Shown: in pieces, positions 48,666-59,991 of the stretch
How positions within the stretch are numbered: the first letter of the stretch is position 1
How the letters are laid out: every line of letters begins with the position of its first letter
Assembly: GCA_009760855.2 (NCBI GenBank)
Contig: WPIO01000022.1
Coordinates: forward strand, 998,501-1,062,500
Direction: 5' to 3'
DNA: 64,000 nucleotides
Source of the DNA: Cristatella mucedo
Taxonomy: Eukaryota; Bryozoa; Phylactolaemata; Cristatellidae
The notes under the pieces: model-generated
The model's database searches: none
Seen by the model: the letters and a program-made list of their open reading frames with translations, nothing else
Told to the model about the DNA's origin: nothing
Made by a program: the position numbers and the translations under genes

Positions 48666-51217
48666 ATCCACTGGTCCTTGCAGCACCAGCTTAACACTTT
48701 CTGGCTCTTCTCTGAGCTGGATATAGGTGCGCTACATTATTCCTCTGTCACTGACACGAGGTACCGTAGCAAGGTCGGTATAAAAGGTCACAAAATCATT
48801 GGCGACTCTCCAATCTACTCACTTTCTTGACATCCCCTTCTCACTCAGATGCGATTTCTACTTTCTCCTTCTTGCTTAGTCCGTTGGCCGACATATGCCC
48901 AAAGAAAGCGGTTTACGCTTAGAGCGTGCTCTAGTAAACCTTCCAGCATAGAGCCCACTTAGTCCTTGCAAAACCCGCTCGCGCCCTTGTGGCTTCGCTC
49001 TGATTTATAGATGTCGGTGCACTACATTATTTTAACGTCTCGGCCAAGAGCTACGTCACGCGAGGTTAAAATCAGATCCCATTTGCTTAAACAATTCAAC
49101 AGTGCGTCCTGTGTAGCAGAGCAAGTGCACGCCAGTTCCACATGCTCCTTCGCTCGTCGTTCAGCCGTCACGCAAACGAACAACATCTTTGAGCACATCT
49201 AACCAGCCTCATATATTTGTTGGAGGCTATGCCCCCAGCTCCTATATTGCAAGAAATAGAAATTGCGCCTGTGCCTGATACCTCCTGACTTGAGTCGCCC
49301 TAATGTATTAAAAAATTAAAGATGCTCCCGGTCTCATTGTATGCGGATTGGAATGCTGAAACTCAGTATGTGAAAATCCTATCTGTACCTTTTCAGCAAA
49401 ATAATGATCTTCGGTCGTACGAAATCCGCTTTATATGATTATAATAATAATGCATTAGCATAGCACCATTGCGAAACCAAATCTCTGTTTGGCTTTTTGG
49501 AGCAGTTGACGGCGGGATTGACCGGTGATGAACCGTTTTCGGCTCAGGCGAGCTGATTGTGCTCCAGCCGAAACCTCTCGGCTTCAAGCTCGGCCTCCTT
49601 CTCCGTTAACCACGAAAAGACTAGAGCTTACGAAACGACAACTACTCTCCAACTGCCGACTATGGCACCTCTTTTTCCTGAACTGCTACTTCTATGCTAC
49701 TCACTACCTCAACTACTCTCCTGACTCTGCTATGCTTCCCACTTTCTCTTTGTTGCGTGAGACGAAGTCTGTTGGCTACCGAATGCGTACCGAAAGCCGC
49801 TTAGGCTGTGAGTGCGCTATACAAAACTCTCCTGCGTAACACCCACATGGTCTTTATGACTTTGTGAGTTACTGACGGAGATACAATAGAGCTAATTCAT
49901 TGAGCAGCTTGCGGTAGTCTTGCTTTACGTCGGTTGGCTGATCGCCCAAACATACTGGCACAACATGCTTTAACTGCATCGCAATCTTTAGCCTTGCTAC
50001 AGTCTTCTCTAGTCCTAAGGCAAGGCATAAAGTGCTCTCCGCCGTTAAACATTTCGTACATTAGCATGGGCGTCCCAAGTAGGCCATAGAGGGTCTGGTA
50101 CTCTTAGTAAACCATTCGCTGCTACCAGTTGTATTAACAGTGACTCCAACAGCTCTAGTGTAGTCTCACGGAGACACGAGCTCGGACGTGAGCGTTTAAC
50201 GAGACTCTCTCCTTATTCTCTCAACGCGTATAAATATGGGAGCACGACGAATCGCAGCTGATACATGCATTAATGACCTGATGCTTCGCTGCGTCAATGG
50301 CTTAACTAATGGCCAACGGTGAAGAGTACATCAGTGTCTGGACGCTGGGCTACTTACAACAGCAGAATGCATCAGGAAAGACAGGTGATCAGATGAAACA
50401 AAGCTTTTTTAATGTGACAAAAACTCTCTTTAGAACTTTAACCGAAACTCGCAGAACTGATGGAGAGACAACCTCTGTGCTACCTGCAAGGCTATTACTG
50501 CAGCTAATTTTCTGCTTTCTGCAAGAGGGGAGGAAGTAGCATTAGCCACTGCATGGTGAGTTTGTGCTGCATGCTATTGTGCTTGCCAAGTGAGCTGTGA
50601 GCCAGTGCGGCCTTTGCGGTTTCGGCAGGTTGGCGATGCCTCAGCTTAAATTGCAGCCAATACGAAAAAATTATGATTGGATGCTTATCAGTTTGTAATG
50701 GTGAGCCTCAATAAAATTCAAACTTATCGCCTATAAAAGAAAATTCAATGAAAGACAGTACTAGAAGTTACTGGATTGGACGCTAGACGCTAGAAATCCC
50801 TTGATGCAATCCCTAGATGAGAAATTTTAAATTCGTTTATTAGGCACTCGGATGCTTAGCCACTGCTGCTGCAGAGCGTCACAGGGCGATAGCAGCGTTA
50901 TGATGTTGGGTTGAGCTGAATCCTTCAACACTGCAATTCAAGGGTTCCTTATACTGGTTTGTGGCATTGTGCAGTCAATTCATAGCTTACTAGTTGCAAC
51001 GAACAGCCAGGAGCAGTTAGGTCTCCGCAGATGTGCCTACATGTAAGGTATGCAGCCAGCGGTACCATGAGTAAGCTTACCCTATTTATTTCTTTACTCC
51101 TTTCCTCTTTCGAGCTAGAATGAAAAGGCATCATCAAGAGTAAACATCATCAAGAGTAAACAGTGGCTAATTGGTTGGGAACATGCTGCGCTTCAAAACA
51201 TTCAGCCGCTAATTGTT
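48666..51217. other. Spacer between the inverted-repeat arms
   Basis: Holds LINE family 2 3' UTR at 49615-49890, a SINE-tail-like scrap at about 49440-49500, and otherwise unidentified sequence. A plus open frame at 50309-50539 has no recognisable domain. Confidence 0.45.
49615..49890 (+). mobile_element. LINE family 2 3' UTR copy
   Basis: Near-parallel to 33800-34075: ACGACAACTACTCTCC, CTGACTCTGCTATGCTTCCC, GAGACGAAGTCTGTTGGCTA, CTATACAAAACTCTCCTGCG. Confidence 0.85.
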
Positions 51218-52615
51218 TTACATACATTTTCCCCTGGAGCCGTGCTTGTTGGCGGCTATTGCCTCTAGTAGGAGCTTGCTGGTTGCTGCAGCCTTAGCTC
51301 GGCGCTCCCTGGTTGCTGCAGCCTCGGCCTGGCGCTTGCTGGCTGCGATTTCGCGCTCCTTCCTAACAATGGCGAGCCTAATCAAATCATTTATCTGGCG
51401 CGCATTCTTCTGAATTTCTGACGCGACTTTCTTAGCCCTCGTCCGAGCTCTACAACGGGTGCAATCACAGTACGTGGCTCATCTATCTTGACACAAGCTG
51501 CAAGTTATGTAATGCAATGAATCTGGAACTGAAACTTCACAAAACCACGCAGACTGAACAGGTACAAGGCAGGAGAGTTTTCTGCTGCACACTCAAGCCT
51601 AAGTGGATTTCGGTACACATGCGGTAGCAAATTCATCTTAGGCAAAAAAAGACAGTGTGAGAAGATTAGCTGAGTCAGCAGGACGGCGAGAAAGTGAGAG
51701 CGTGGAAGTAGCAGTTAAATAGTGCTGGAAATGATGTGCCTTATGCAGAGGTCCCTTTACTCCGAATCTCGAGCCTTAACTCCACGGTGGGCGCCACACT
51801 TGAACCCAGGACAGGCCTCTTCCTCCAGCCAGCGTCACCAGCGTGCTAGAGTCGCATTGAGCTGGCTGCTTCCGTCTAAAGCTGGAGCTTGCAGCGAGCT
51901 GGCTCACCTTCCGTGCTGTTTAAAATCTGGAGGCTGAGACTCCCCAAACCAAGAGGAGTTCTCGATTGCGTCTGAGATGAATTGAGCAACCATTTTGACT
52001 TCAATTTCCTTAAAAGAAAATTCCGCGTGTCAGAATACCTAACGTGTCTGACAGTTTCCGAATATGGCGTATTTGAACTAGCGCACAGCTACAAGTAATG
52101 CTCGGGATGACTTTTAAGCGACCCCGAAGGGTTACTTTTATGCTTAGCTGCCCCTTGCTGGCGACGAGCAGCTTGCCCGGATGACAATCTAGCATTATCT
52201 AAACGGTAGGGCAGCCTTGCTAAATATGAAAACTCTCAGCTGACAGCAGCAGCCAGCGAAACGCTCTCACCGACGATCCGCTCAACAAGTGCATGCCAAA
52301 ACTTGTCGGCGGCCAGAGGGAAGTACTTACGCCAACTTCCTTTAGCACTTCATTATATGAAAGTCTTTCATGGAAGGCATTCTTGGAGCTCTGGACGAAA
52401 GTGGCGTGGCTCAAGCAGGACTCACGTACGACACGATAGCTTGCGCTCTGCTTCTCCGATGAGCCGTTCGCGGCGGGCGGCGGACTAGCAAAGCCAGCAG
52501 CCGGTCAAAATGAATCACTCACCTCTTCAACCTGTTGCATCTGATAATCCTGTAATTGCCTTCTTAGTTCTCCGACTAAGGCTAGGCGACGAGAGTGACG
52601 AGAGTCACGTCTCAT
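51218..52615 (-). CDS. Small PDAP1-like basic coiled-coil gene
   Basis: Three minus-strand exons join in phase: 52523-52615 (ATG, donor GAAGAG|GTGAGT), 52426-52484 (acceptor CTTTGCTAG, donor CGTAC|GTGAGT), 51218-51449 (acceptor CCGTTGTAG, stop TAA). The result is 127 residues, strongly basic and probably all helical. The last exon carries INDLIRLAIVRKEREIAASK, matching the PDAP1 helix [17 protein letters not shown] residue for residue at many positions, and begins in the same phase as the corresponding PDAP1 exon. It lacks the IENPNR and acidic exons. Intron 1 would be only 38 bp, which is short. It sits between PDAP1 and BUD31 in the PDAP1 orientation. It could be a diverged duplicate, a fusion gene, or a decaying copy. 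Confidence 0.45.
51640..51740 (-). mobile_element. LINE family 2 scrap
   Basis: GTGAGAAGATTAGCTGAGTC and GGTGGAAGTAG-like blocks repeat those at 9035-9125. Lies in the large intron of the PDAP1-like gene. Confidence 0.5.
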
Positions 52616-54390
52616 TTTCTATGGGGTGTGTCGTTTAGAGGTTTTCTTTAAAAGGCGGAAAATGCTTCCTAACGACGAGAGCCGTGATCCGTACAATAAA
52701 CACGTACGTGGACGATGGCGTCACGCCAGCCTGTGACGAGATTGACGCGTGACGCAGTCTCTTATGGATCCTGTGACGTCAATACTTGCGGCGAAGTCGT
52801 CAGTGCGTGCAATGTTCTCAAAAAATTTTAAATTGCGCTTGCATCTCACCCACCAGCTTAAGCCGGATATTGCTGCTTCGCGGTGTCTAACTTTATTGCC
52901 ATTTACTTTCGGGTCCGCATGCTCGTGATTTCAATCGTCGCCTGCCTATTCGTGCTTAGGACGGCGCTCTGCGCTTCGTCTACGCTCCGAGCTGCAGCCC
53001 GCACAACCAAGGGCCTCCATTGATGAGTCGCTTCTACTTGCACAGCCGACTAAAGCTCGCATCGCCCGCTCCGATGATAGCATCGGTTGTAAATCGTCCC
53101 CGGCTTGGCTTTGCACGCCGTATTCGGCGATTAGGTGCGAGATTAGGACTATAACGGTTAGGCGCGCGCCAGCAGCATGTGTGCGTAAAGCGCCGGCATT
53201 TGACATACGTTATCCAGTAAACTGTCGCCCCAGTTTCCCTTCTTCCCTTCTTGTCCACGATTTTTTAAAACATTGTCGCAAAGCGGCGTGCTATGCACAT
53301 TGAAAAGAATAAATTGTCACAGTAATTTTGGTCGGAATTCGAGTGACACTATTACACTGAAATGTCTCTCCGTTTAACCAATGGCATCCTATGCGTGAAA
53401 GTTAAAGGGAATATCACTGCCCAAGTGCAGCTGGATCTACCAGCTGCCTTCGGCTTTGTTGGCGCCGCTGCCGCTTTGACCGCCTGAGCTGGCATATCAG
53501 AAAGCTACCAGATTTGAGTCAAGTAAGTCCTACATTTGTGCAGCTGCGCCTTTTTCTCCAAATGGCTGCGAATTAACGGTTGACTTTAAATTCACAGCCG
53601 GTACATTTTTTTGCGAATGAATAGACTTCAACATCTTACACTAGAAAGAAGCCTCCGCAAGTAAAAGGTTTTCTCACCAGCAAGTGAAGTGCAAGAGGCA
53701 CCTTAGAGAAGGCTGCTGCTGCTGCAGGAGCTGCATGAAAGAGAAGACCTCGCTAGTGACAATGTACAACAGAGAATGCGAAAGGAGCGGAATTCCGGCG
53801 TTATTCACGCATTACTACTGAGATTCCCATAGGAAAGTGTAATGCTGTATAATCGGTACCACACATTCATGAACTTACTGAAAAAATTTAACACCTGCGC
53901 ACAGCTGGAATATTCGATAATAATAACAGCAATAATAATGAGGTTAATGGTAATAGTGTGTATTTTTTTAGCTATCTTAGACATCGAATCCGGTTTTTGG
54001 CATTTCACCCGTGGGGGAATGATGAAAAAATCGGCGGCGATTAGTGGCATTATAGTAGTGTATTAGTATAATATATTTGTATAGTAGTATATTAGTGGCA
54101 TTAGTGGCAACGCGAGTATTTATGGCTCATATCAGCAAATAAAGGAAAATTCACGCCGCCCAATTCCAAGCGCGAACAAACAAAGCAAACAGTATGCACG
54201 GAACGAGCGAGTGCTGCGAGGAACAGGTGCGGTTTTAGCTTTGCTTTAAATATTGCCAAGCTAAGGGGGCGGTGCAAGGAAACTGATAGCATGTAAAGAA
54301 TGGGAAGTTAGAGGTTAGAGGTTAGTTAGAGGTTAGAGATAAAGGACTCGGGTCAGAGGAGTAGGCGGTATCGGAGTAAGCCTTTGAGAT
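52600..54390. repeat. Right arm of large diverged inverted repeat
   Basis: Reverse-complement partner of 46150-48070. It contains the start codon and leader of the PDAP1-like gene at its inner edge, and LINE-like 3' sequence at its outer edge (TTTAAATATTGCCAAGCTAA). The middle (53270-53815) has no partner in the left arm. Confidence 0.85.
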
Positions 54391-54535
54391 GAAGATACGA
54401 GTGACCGAACATTGAAGTTGCTAGGCTGCTCTACGAGGAGCGGTCATAGGGTCGGACAGAGAAGTAGTTGTCAGCCGCTGAAACAATTAGTGGCACTCTC
54501 ATTTAGACAAACAAATGTCACCAAGGAAGAATATT

Positions 54536-54751
54536 TCAAGATTTCGCACTTTTTTTTGATATTCCGATGACGTATGGCCTCCCTGATGCTAATAATAATT
54601 TCCTGTACGAGAACAGTGCCGCAACGAGAGCCATCTTGTCTGCTGTCTCGTACGCTTCCATAATCCTTTCGTCGAGTGTAGACAAAACGAGCGCAAAGAC
54701 CCAAGTCCAGCATGATGCAAAGAAAGTAAGCGAGACGTACGGACATTTCAA
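54536..54751 (-). other. Unassigned minus ORF, weakly Harbinger-like
   Basis: Minus frame of 71 codons containing DERIMEAYETADKMALVAAL and YRKLLLASGRP. The latter loosely recalls the N-terminus of Harbinger-type nucleases (…LxALLxYRKL…), but no catalytic region follows. May be transposon debris or chance. Confidence 0.25.
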
Positions 54752-54994
54752 ATCCGGTCAATAAGAGGCTGTTCATATTTGAATTTATACTTAGAGGCGG
54801 TCATGTAACGTCAGCGCGCGTAGACGGATAGTCAGCTCGCTGGGCTGCTATGCGCTCGTGGTGGACCGCCGCCGCCGTCTGTGTGGTAGCTCCCTGTCGG
54901 AGTCCGACTTTTCACCAGCCGTGACACACCTTGCCTACACTAGGCCCACTCTGCGTTGACAACACGGACTTTTTATATTTAGATGCTATGTAGT

Positions 54995-55520
54995 AATAAC
55001 AGTAATATCTGTGTATAGCGTCCTCAGAAAACTTAATCTCTTTTTAGGCACTTTGCATTTGCCGCAAAGAAAACACGATCGAATGGTTAGTGGCAGCATG
55101 GTCAATGTCAACAAGCACGATACAATTAGAGGTGAAATGCTCAGGGCCAACATGCAAATATGGTTAGCGGCAGCATGCATAGTGTCAGAGCGCATAAGCA
55201 CACGAGGACAAATCGCAAGATCCCTCTAAATGCTGCGATAAATAGATGCGTCTTTAGCTTATTTTTAAATGTCGTCAATTTCGGGAATTGTCGCGATGCG
55301 GATGTCGCGATGCCAGTCGGTAGTGAGTTCCAGGCTTGGGAAGCATACGAACAAATGTGCGGACTTCAAAGGATTTGAGGTTCGTACGAGGTACATGTAA
55401 ACGATTAAATTCCGAAAAGCGGATGGTGCTATGCTTAGCCAGGTGCCGGAGTGGACCTGATAGGTAGGCTGAAGCCAAAGGACGAAGGAAAGTAAAAGCG
55501 AGTGACAGCACCTTGAAGTG
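54995..55520 (-). mobile_element. 5'-truncated L2-like LINE copy
   Basis: Minus strand: PLASAYLSGPLRHLAKHSTI and PRTNLKSFEVRTFVRMLPK, then DDI-like TTFKNKLKTHLF region and 3' UTR ending near 55000 (TTTTCTGAGGACGCTATACA). Confidence 0.88.
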
Positions 55521-55729
55521 GATGCGCTGTACTGACGCGCTCGATCACCGCCGCGCTCCGCTACCGTCGGCGAGTCTGCGTGTTTCGGTGCGGATTATGC
55601 GACTCGTTACCATGTGATTATTATATTATTATTTTATTATTAGCGGTCCTCTGAGGTGATCGTTAGCGGTACCGGCCGTGTGCCTAGAAGGGGAGCAGCA
55701 ACCGTCGCTCGTGCTGGGTTTGCGACGAA

Positions 55730-55885
55730 GGTGAGCAGCCGCGGTGGCACGCCAGGTGAGGCGGTTGCTGGTGGGTTCGATTCCTGCGGTGGGCGATTAT
55801 TTATTGCCCACCGCAAGCGGCGGTGATAGCGGCAGAGGCTCTTCTGTCGCTATACAAAAGGAGGCTGCTTAATCAGCTAGGATTT
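55730..55885 (+). mobile_element. SINE family 2 copy
   Basis: Plus strand: GTGGGTTCGATTCCTGCGGT (B box), GGGCGATTATTTATTGCCCA, GCAAGCGGCGGTGATAGCGG, AGGAGGCTGCTTAATCAGCT. Well preserved. Confidence 0.88.
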
Positions 55886-56380
55886 ATTTATTTATTTTAA
55901 AGACCTCAGCTGGGGGAGCTGCTGCCGCGCTGTCGTTGACACCGCCAGGTTCCGCTAGGTGTAAACTAGCTCTGTGCGTTTAGGATTATGCACGAATTGT
56001 GCGCTGCCATGCTAAGTAAATCACATTGATTATGAAAGTTCTGGCATTTTGACTCTTGAAAATGAGCGCGATTTTTGCTCGGGTTATTCCTTTCGGGTGG
56101 CTATTTTTACGCACGCCGGCGGCCGGCCGCAAGCTAATTGATGGGAAGGGCCGGCACGTCTTCGTTAACGACCTATTACGGTGCAAGTAATGCTCAGATC
56201 CACCGATAGATAATATACCTTGCTTACATTCAAATGAATACATAAACTCTGTAATTCCTCATATCACACGCTGTCACAGTACGTCTCCTGCCCACCCAAT
56301 ACGCGCTGTCTATGGTGCAACTCCTTTTATGCTAGCTCTCGTCATCCGGAGGCCAGTTTGAACGGTAACAAACAGCGGCC
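55886..56380 (+). other. Region upstream of BUD31
   Basis: About 500 bp with no ORF of note; it presumably holds the BUD31 promoter and 5' UTR. No TATA-like element can be called with confidence. A GC-rich patch CGCACGCCGGCGGCCGGCCG lies at about 56111. Confidence 0.4.
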
Positions 56381-56474
56381 ATGCCTAAAGTGAAGAGAAG
56401 TAGAAAACCACCGCCCGAAGGATGGGAACTTATAGAGCCCACTCTCGACGAGCTCGAAGCAAAAATGAAGGAAG
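56381..56474 (+). CDS. BUD31: BUD31 exon 1
   Basis: ATG preceded by CAGCGGCC. Encodes [20 protein letters not shown] to KMKE; donor GGAAG|GTGAGA. Confidence 0.97.
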
Positions 56475-57952
56475 GTGAGAACTTTGCCTCGAATGGTCGT
56501 CCGCAATTCTCGCAGGGCAATCTGTCCTCGGGTAGCTTTCCCGCACAGATCATGCATACGCTGATGGCAGCTCTGCTTAGCTGGTCCTACTCGAAACTGG
56601 CCGAGTCGCGCTGGCTTAGAAGGCAATATCCTTTGCGATATTCGCACAGAGCTTAACAATTATTGTCATTTTGGGATACGTCGTATCTCAGCGGCTCAGT
56701 TTTCCTGTTGCGAATCGCTAATATCCGCACTGCAAGCTTCCACAGCTAGCCGGGTGCAGCAGCATTCGGCTCATTCGCTGAATGAATGACTGTGGCACCT
56801 CTATGTGATATGGAAAGGCGAGCATCATTTTCAGTATTAGGTAAACATACCGTCGTCTTTGTGTGCCCAACACACCGTGCATTGCTTACCTACGTATTTT
56901 AGCGGCAGAGTAACCGCAATAAAGCTCATATGGCGCCCGAATGGTTATGGGTAATTCTTTCCACTTAGTGCCGAACTCGTGGTCGACCTGTTTAGGCAGA
57001 TTTGGGCTTGTGGCTATCGATGCTTCGTCCGATGAGCGGGACAGTGCCTGCTGTCGTTGATGTGTGTTAAAGTATTTCGTACATATACTGTGCCCGCTCA
57101 AAATTGGCTCTGCCAGCATATCTCCGGTTGAATCAGCTCAAAATCTAGGTGCCATGTTCCAAAGTGTCCTCTCCTTAGACGACCACATCAGTTCCACAGT
57201 CAAATCTGCCTACTTTCAGCTACATAACATTGCTAAAATTCGGGCTTGTTTAGATAAGGATACCACATCCAAGTTGGTCCATGCATTCGTGACATCCCGT
57301 CACGACTTCTGCAACTCACTGCTTACTGGCCTACCGGCATGTGCGATCAGGCGATTGCAGCTGGTGCAAAACTCAGCAGCTAAGGCTTGTCTGTCGCGAA
57401 CGTCGCAGTTGCCACATCATGCCACTTCTCGCCGACCTGCACTGGCTACCAGTCAAGCAACGGATCGACTTCAAGGTTTTGTCGCTCATTTTAGGTCGCT
57501 TCATTCTTTGGCTCCAGCCTCTCTCTCAGATCTACTCCCCCACCAGGCCAAGCATCGTAACACCCGCTTCTCGGAATCCAACAGCTTACCAATACCTCGT
57601 ACAAACCTCTAATCCGTGGGAGACCGTGCATTTAGTTCGTATGCTCCTAAAGTCTGGAACTCCCTCCTGACTTGCCTCAGAACATCCCCTGACTTGACCA
57701 CATTTAAAAAGAACTTAAAAACACCTATTTAGGACAGCATTAAGTGGGTCCCTGTGATTCGTCCTTCATGTGCTTATGTGTGCTGACACTGTGCATGCTG
57801 ACCCTGTGCATGTCACCCCTAACCATGTTATTCATGTTATTTGTTTATCAAGCATGATATTACTTACCATTCAATTGCATTTCCCTTTGCAGCAAATGTA
57901 AAGTGCCTAGAAAGAGATTGACCTCTCTGAGGGCGCTTTATCAAGTGCATTA

Positions 57953-58027
<75 letters not shown>

Positions 58028-59991
58028 CACATATATATATGTACGTATATTATGTTATCGAGAGCTGGAGATAAAACACTTAGGCGAAAGGAATTTAGTG
58101 AGAGCTTTCTTGAAGATGCTCGTCATCAGTGAATGCAATGATCGTTGTTTCCATTGTGTCCCCTTTCTTGCAAGCCCAGTTTGTGCTTTCTTGACAAGGG
58201 TGGGCAGTGCTTTGCTGCTTATTTTGAGTACGGATGCTTTCCTAGTGACGTTGATAGCGGCGTGACTTTTTCTAGCCTTACGATACTGTGTACTGTCATT
58301 CAAGTGTATCGCATTTCCAAGAAGTTGATCATTATGTAATTAAACGTTGACACTAGTCTGACAATGTGATGTGAGCATTTTTCTTGGAATGATCCTGTAT
58401 TGCAGCTGAGACCGATCCTCATGAGGGTAAACGGAGGGTAGAGTCACTGTGGCCAATATTCCGCATCCATCATCAGAAGTCTCGGTATATCTACGACCTG
58501 TTTTACCGGAGAAAGGCCATCAGTCGAGGTAACCAATGAAAGGATTATTTTTTGAGCTTGCATTCCCGAATGCTTTGATGTCTCATGATTGACGTTTTGA
58601 GCAGCAGTACATAGTTAGCTGATTTTACAGCCTCGTTTATATAGCAGCAGAAGAGCCTTACCGGCTACCATCACTGCTTGCAGTGAAAATAAAGGATTGC
58701 CCATTTCAGGACTCGAACCCATGACCTTGTTCGTTAAGAGCAAGCACCTTACTCCTTGGTTAAGACCAAGGGGCTCAAAAGAGTGAACATCTTACTCCTG
58801 GGTCAAGACCCAGGGGTCCTAAAAACTAATGTTAATAATGGCAGTTGTTCGGCACTCTGAGCGAACTAAATCTCTGTCTAGGCAATTTACCAATGCTGGC
58901 ATATAACTTGAAGTAGTGGAAGTTTTACATACGCATGGTAACTTTGGCTTTGCAGCATAAAGTGCGATTAATGTAAAAGGTTACAGCCAGTAAATTTCTT
59001 GATGGAAAGGAGATGGAAGGTTTCGCTACTCTATACATTGTACCAATGGAAGCCGTTTTTTTTACCCGATTTCAAAATAAGCCAAATGCAAGTACTGCTT
59101 CCAAAACGTGCTTTGATAGCTTCTCGATTCTCGTGAAATGTATACCACGATGTAGATCACGCCTAAGAGTTCAAACATGTGGTGATGACTTTCACCTCAG
59201 TCCTAAAATGTAATGGTATTGGAAAGACCATCTTGAGGTTCGGGCCGAGGTCGAGCAACCGCCTTACCTAGTGAGCCTGTCTAATTGTATGGATGTAATT
59301 AATGCAACGACTTCAGTGGGTAGATATTTAGTAGTTCAGTGAAAATATTTACTACAGATGGCAAAACGATCCTGCCACCTTGGTGATCTAGCCCAAAACT
59401 CGTCTAATTGTATTCAAAAGATTTAGCTCCAAATCCATGCGTCTGTCGTCTCTTTGCGATAGACAGCTAGCAGTGGCCGTAGCAAGGCATTGGACCATCG
59501 AAGATGACCGTGTTAAACACCTGAGTACGATTGTCTTCTTAGTGTGGTATGCATACTTAAGATGTTTTAGGCTCACCCAAGCCTTCTAATAAATAAGATT
59601 ATCTTGGCTAACCTCTTGGTAACGTTGGCTAACTTATTTCAGAAACTGGCTTCTGTTTTTGTAGAGTTGTATGAGTATTGCCTCAAGGAAAAAATAGCTG
59701 ATGCTAATTTAATAGCAAAATGGAAGAAGCAAGGGTATGAGAATTTGTGTTGCCTTCGGTGCATACAAACTCGAGACACCAACTTTTCAACGAATTGCAT
59801 ATGTCGCGTTCCAAAGACTAAACTGGAGGAGGTAAGCTTTCACTCATGCTCTTCAGATCACCCAACTTACTGCAAATGCTCCATTTTGAGTTTAGATGGC
59901 ATGTGCATTATTCAAGGCAATGCACATCTTGTATTTTTAGGGTAAGATCGTTGAGTGTGTGCACTGTGGCTGCAGAGGCTGTTCTGGGTGA
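56381..59991 (+). CDS. BUD31: BUD31 homologue (G10, spliceosome component)
   Basis: BUD31 is a nuclear zinc-binding protein of the activated spliceosome, needed for pre-mRNA splicing. Four exons join in phase: 56381-56474 (ATG, phase 1 out), 58406-58528, 59665-59831, 59941-59991 (stop TGA). The total is 435 nt, 144 aa, the same length as human BUD31. Visible: N-terminus [60 protein letters not shown]; Cys ligands at about 101, 102, 105, 117, 119, 134, 137, 139 and 142, ending [11 protein letters not shown]. All are family hallmarks. Intron 1 is 1.9 kb and carries an L2-like LINE insertion. Complete and apparently functional. Confidence 0.97.
57090..57960 (+). mobile_element. Well-preserved L2-like LINE copy in BUD31 intron
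   Basis: Open frame 57064-57612: [40 protein letters not shown] and [20 protein letters not shown], with one shift after QNSAAKA. The 3' UTR is followed by GAGGGCGCTTTATCAAGTGC, then (TA)n instead of (ATT)n. Confidence 0.92.
57951..58043. repeat. (TA)n microsatellite at LINE 3' end
   Basis: About 90 bp of TA dinucleotides directly after the LINE tail, probably grown from its A/T-rich end. Confidence 0.9.
58406..58528 (+). CDS. BUD31: BUD31 exon 2
   Basis: The acceptor CCTGTATTGCAG ends at 58405 and the donor CGAG|GTAACC follows 58528; phase 1 on both sides. Encodes [20 protein letters not shown] to RRKAISR. Confidence 0.97.
58529..59664 (+). other. BUD31 intron 2
   Basis: Contains a SINE family 2 copy (58625-58765, minus) with a second head-like scrap to 58820, and a family 1 tail scrap near 58845-58890. 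Otherwise nothing identified. Confidence 0.7.
58625..58765 (-). mobile_element. SINE family 2 copy
   Basis: Read on minus: TCATGGGTTCGAGTCCTGAA (B box), GGGCAATCCTTTATTTTCAC, GCAGTGATGGTAGCCGGTAA, AACGAGGCTGTAAAATCAGC. Confidence 0.85.
59665..59831 (+). CDS. BUD31: BUD31 exon 3 (zinc-binding region)
   Basis: The acceptor CTTCTGTTTTTGTAG ends at 59664 (phase 1) and the donor GAGGAG|GTAAGC follows 59831 (phase 0). Encodes [20 protein letters not shown] and [16 protein letters not shown]. Confidence 0.97.
59941..59991 (+). CDS. BUD31: BUD31 exon 4 (C-terminus)
   Basis: The acceptor CATCTTGTATTTTTAG ends at 59940 (phase 0). Encodes [16 protein letters not shown] and TGA; complete match to the family C-terminus. 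Confidence 0.97.
   Translation, partial: GKIVECVHCGCRGCSG

Larger units (their letters stand above)
56475..58405 (+). other. BUD31 intron 1
   Basis: Contains a nearly 0.9-kb L2-like LINE copy and a (TA)n tract, listed separately. Nothing else identified. Confidence 0.85.
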
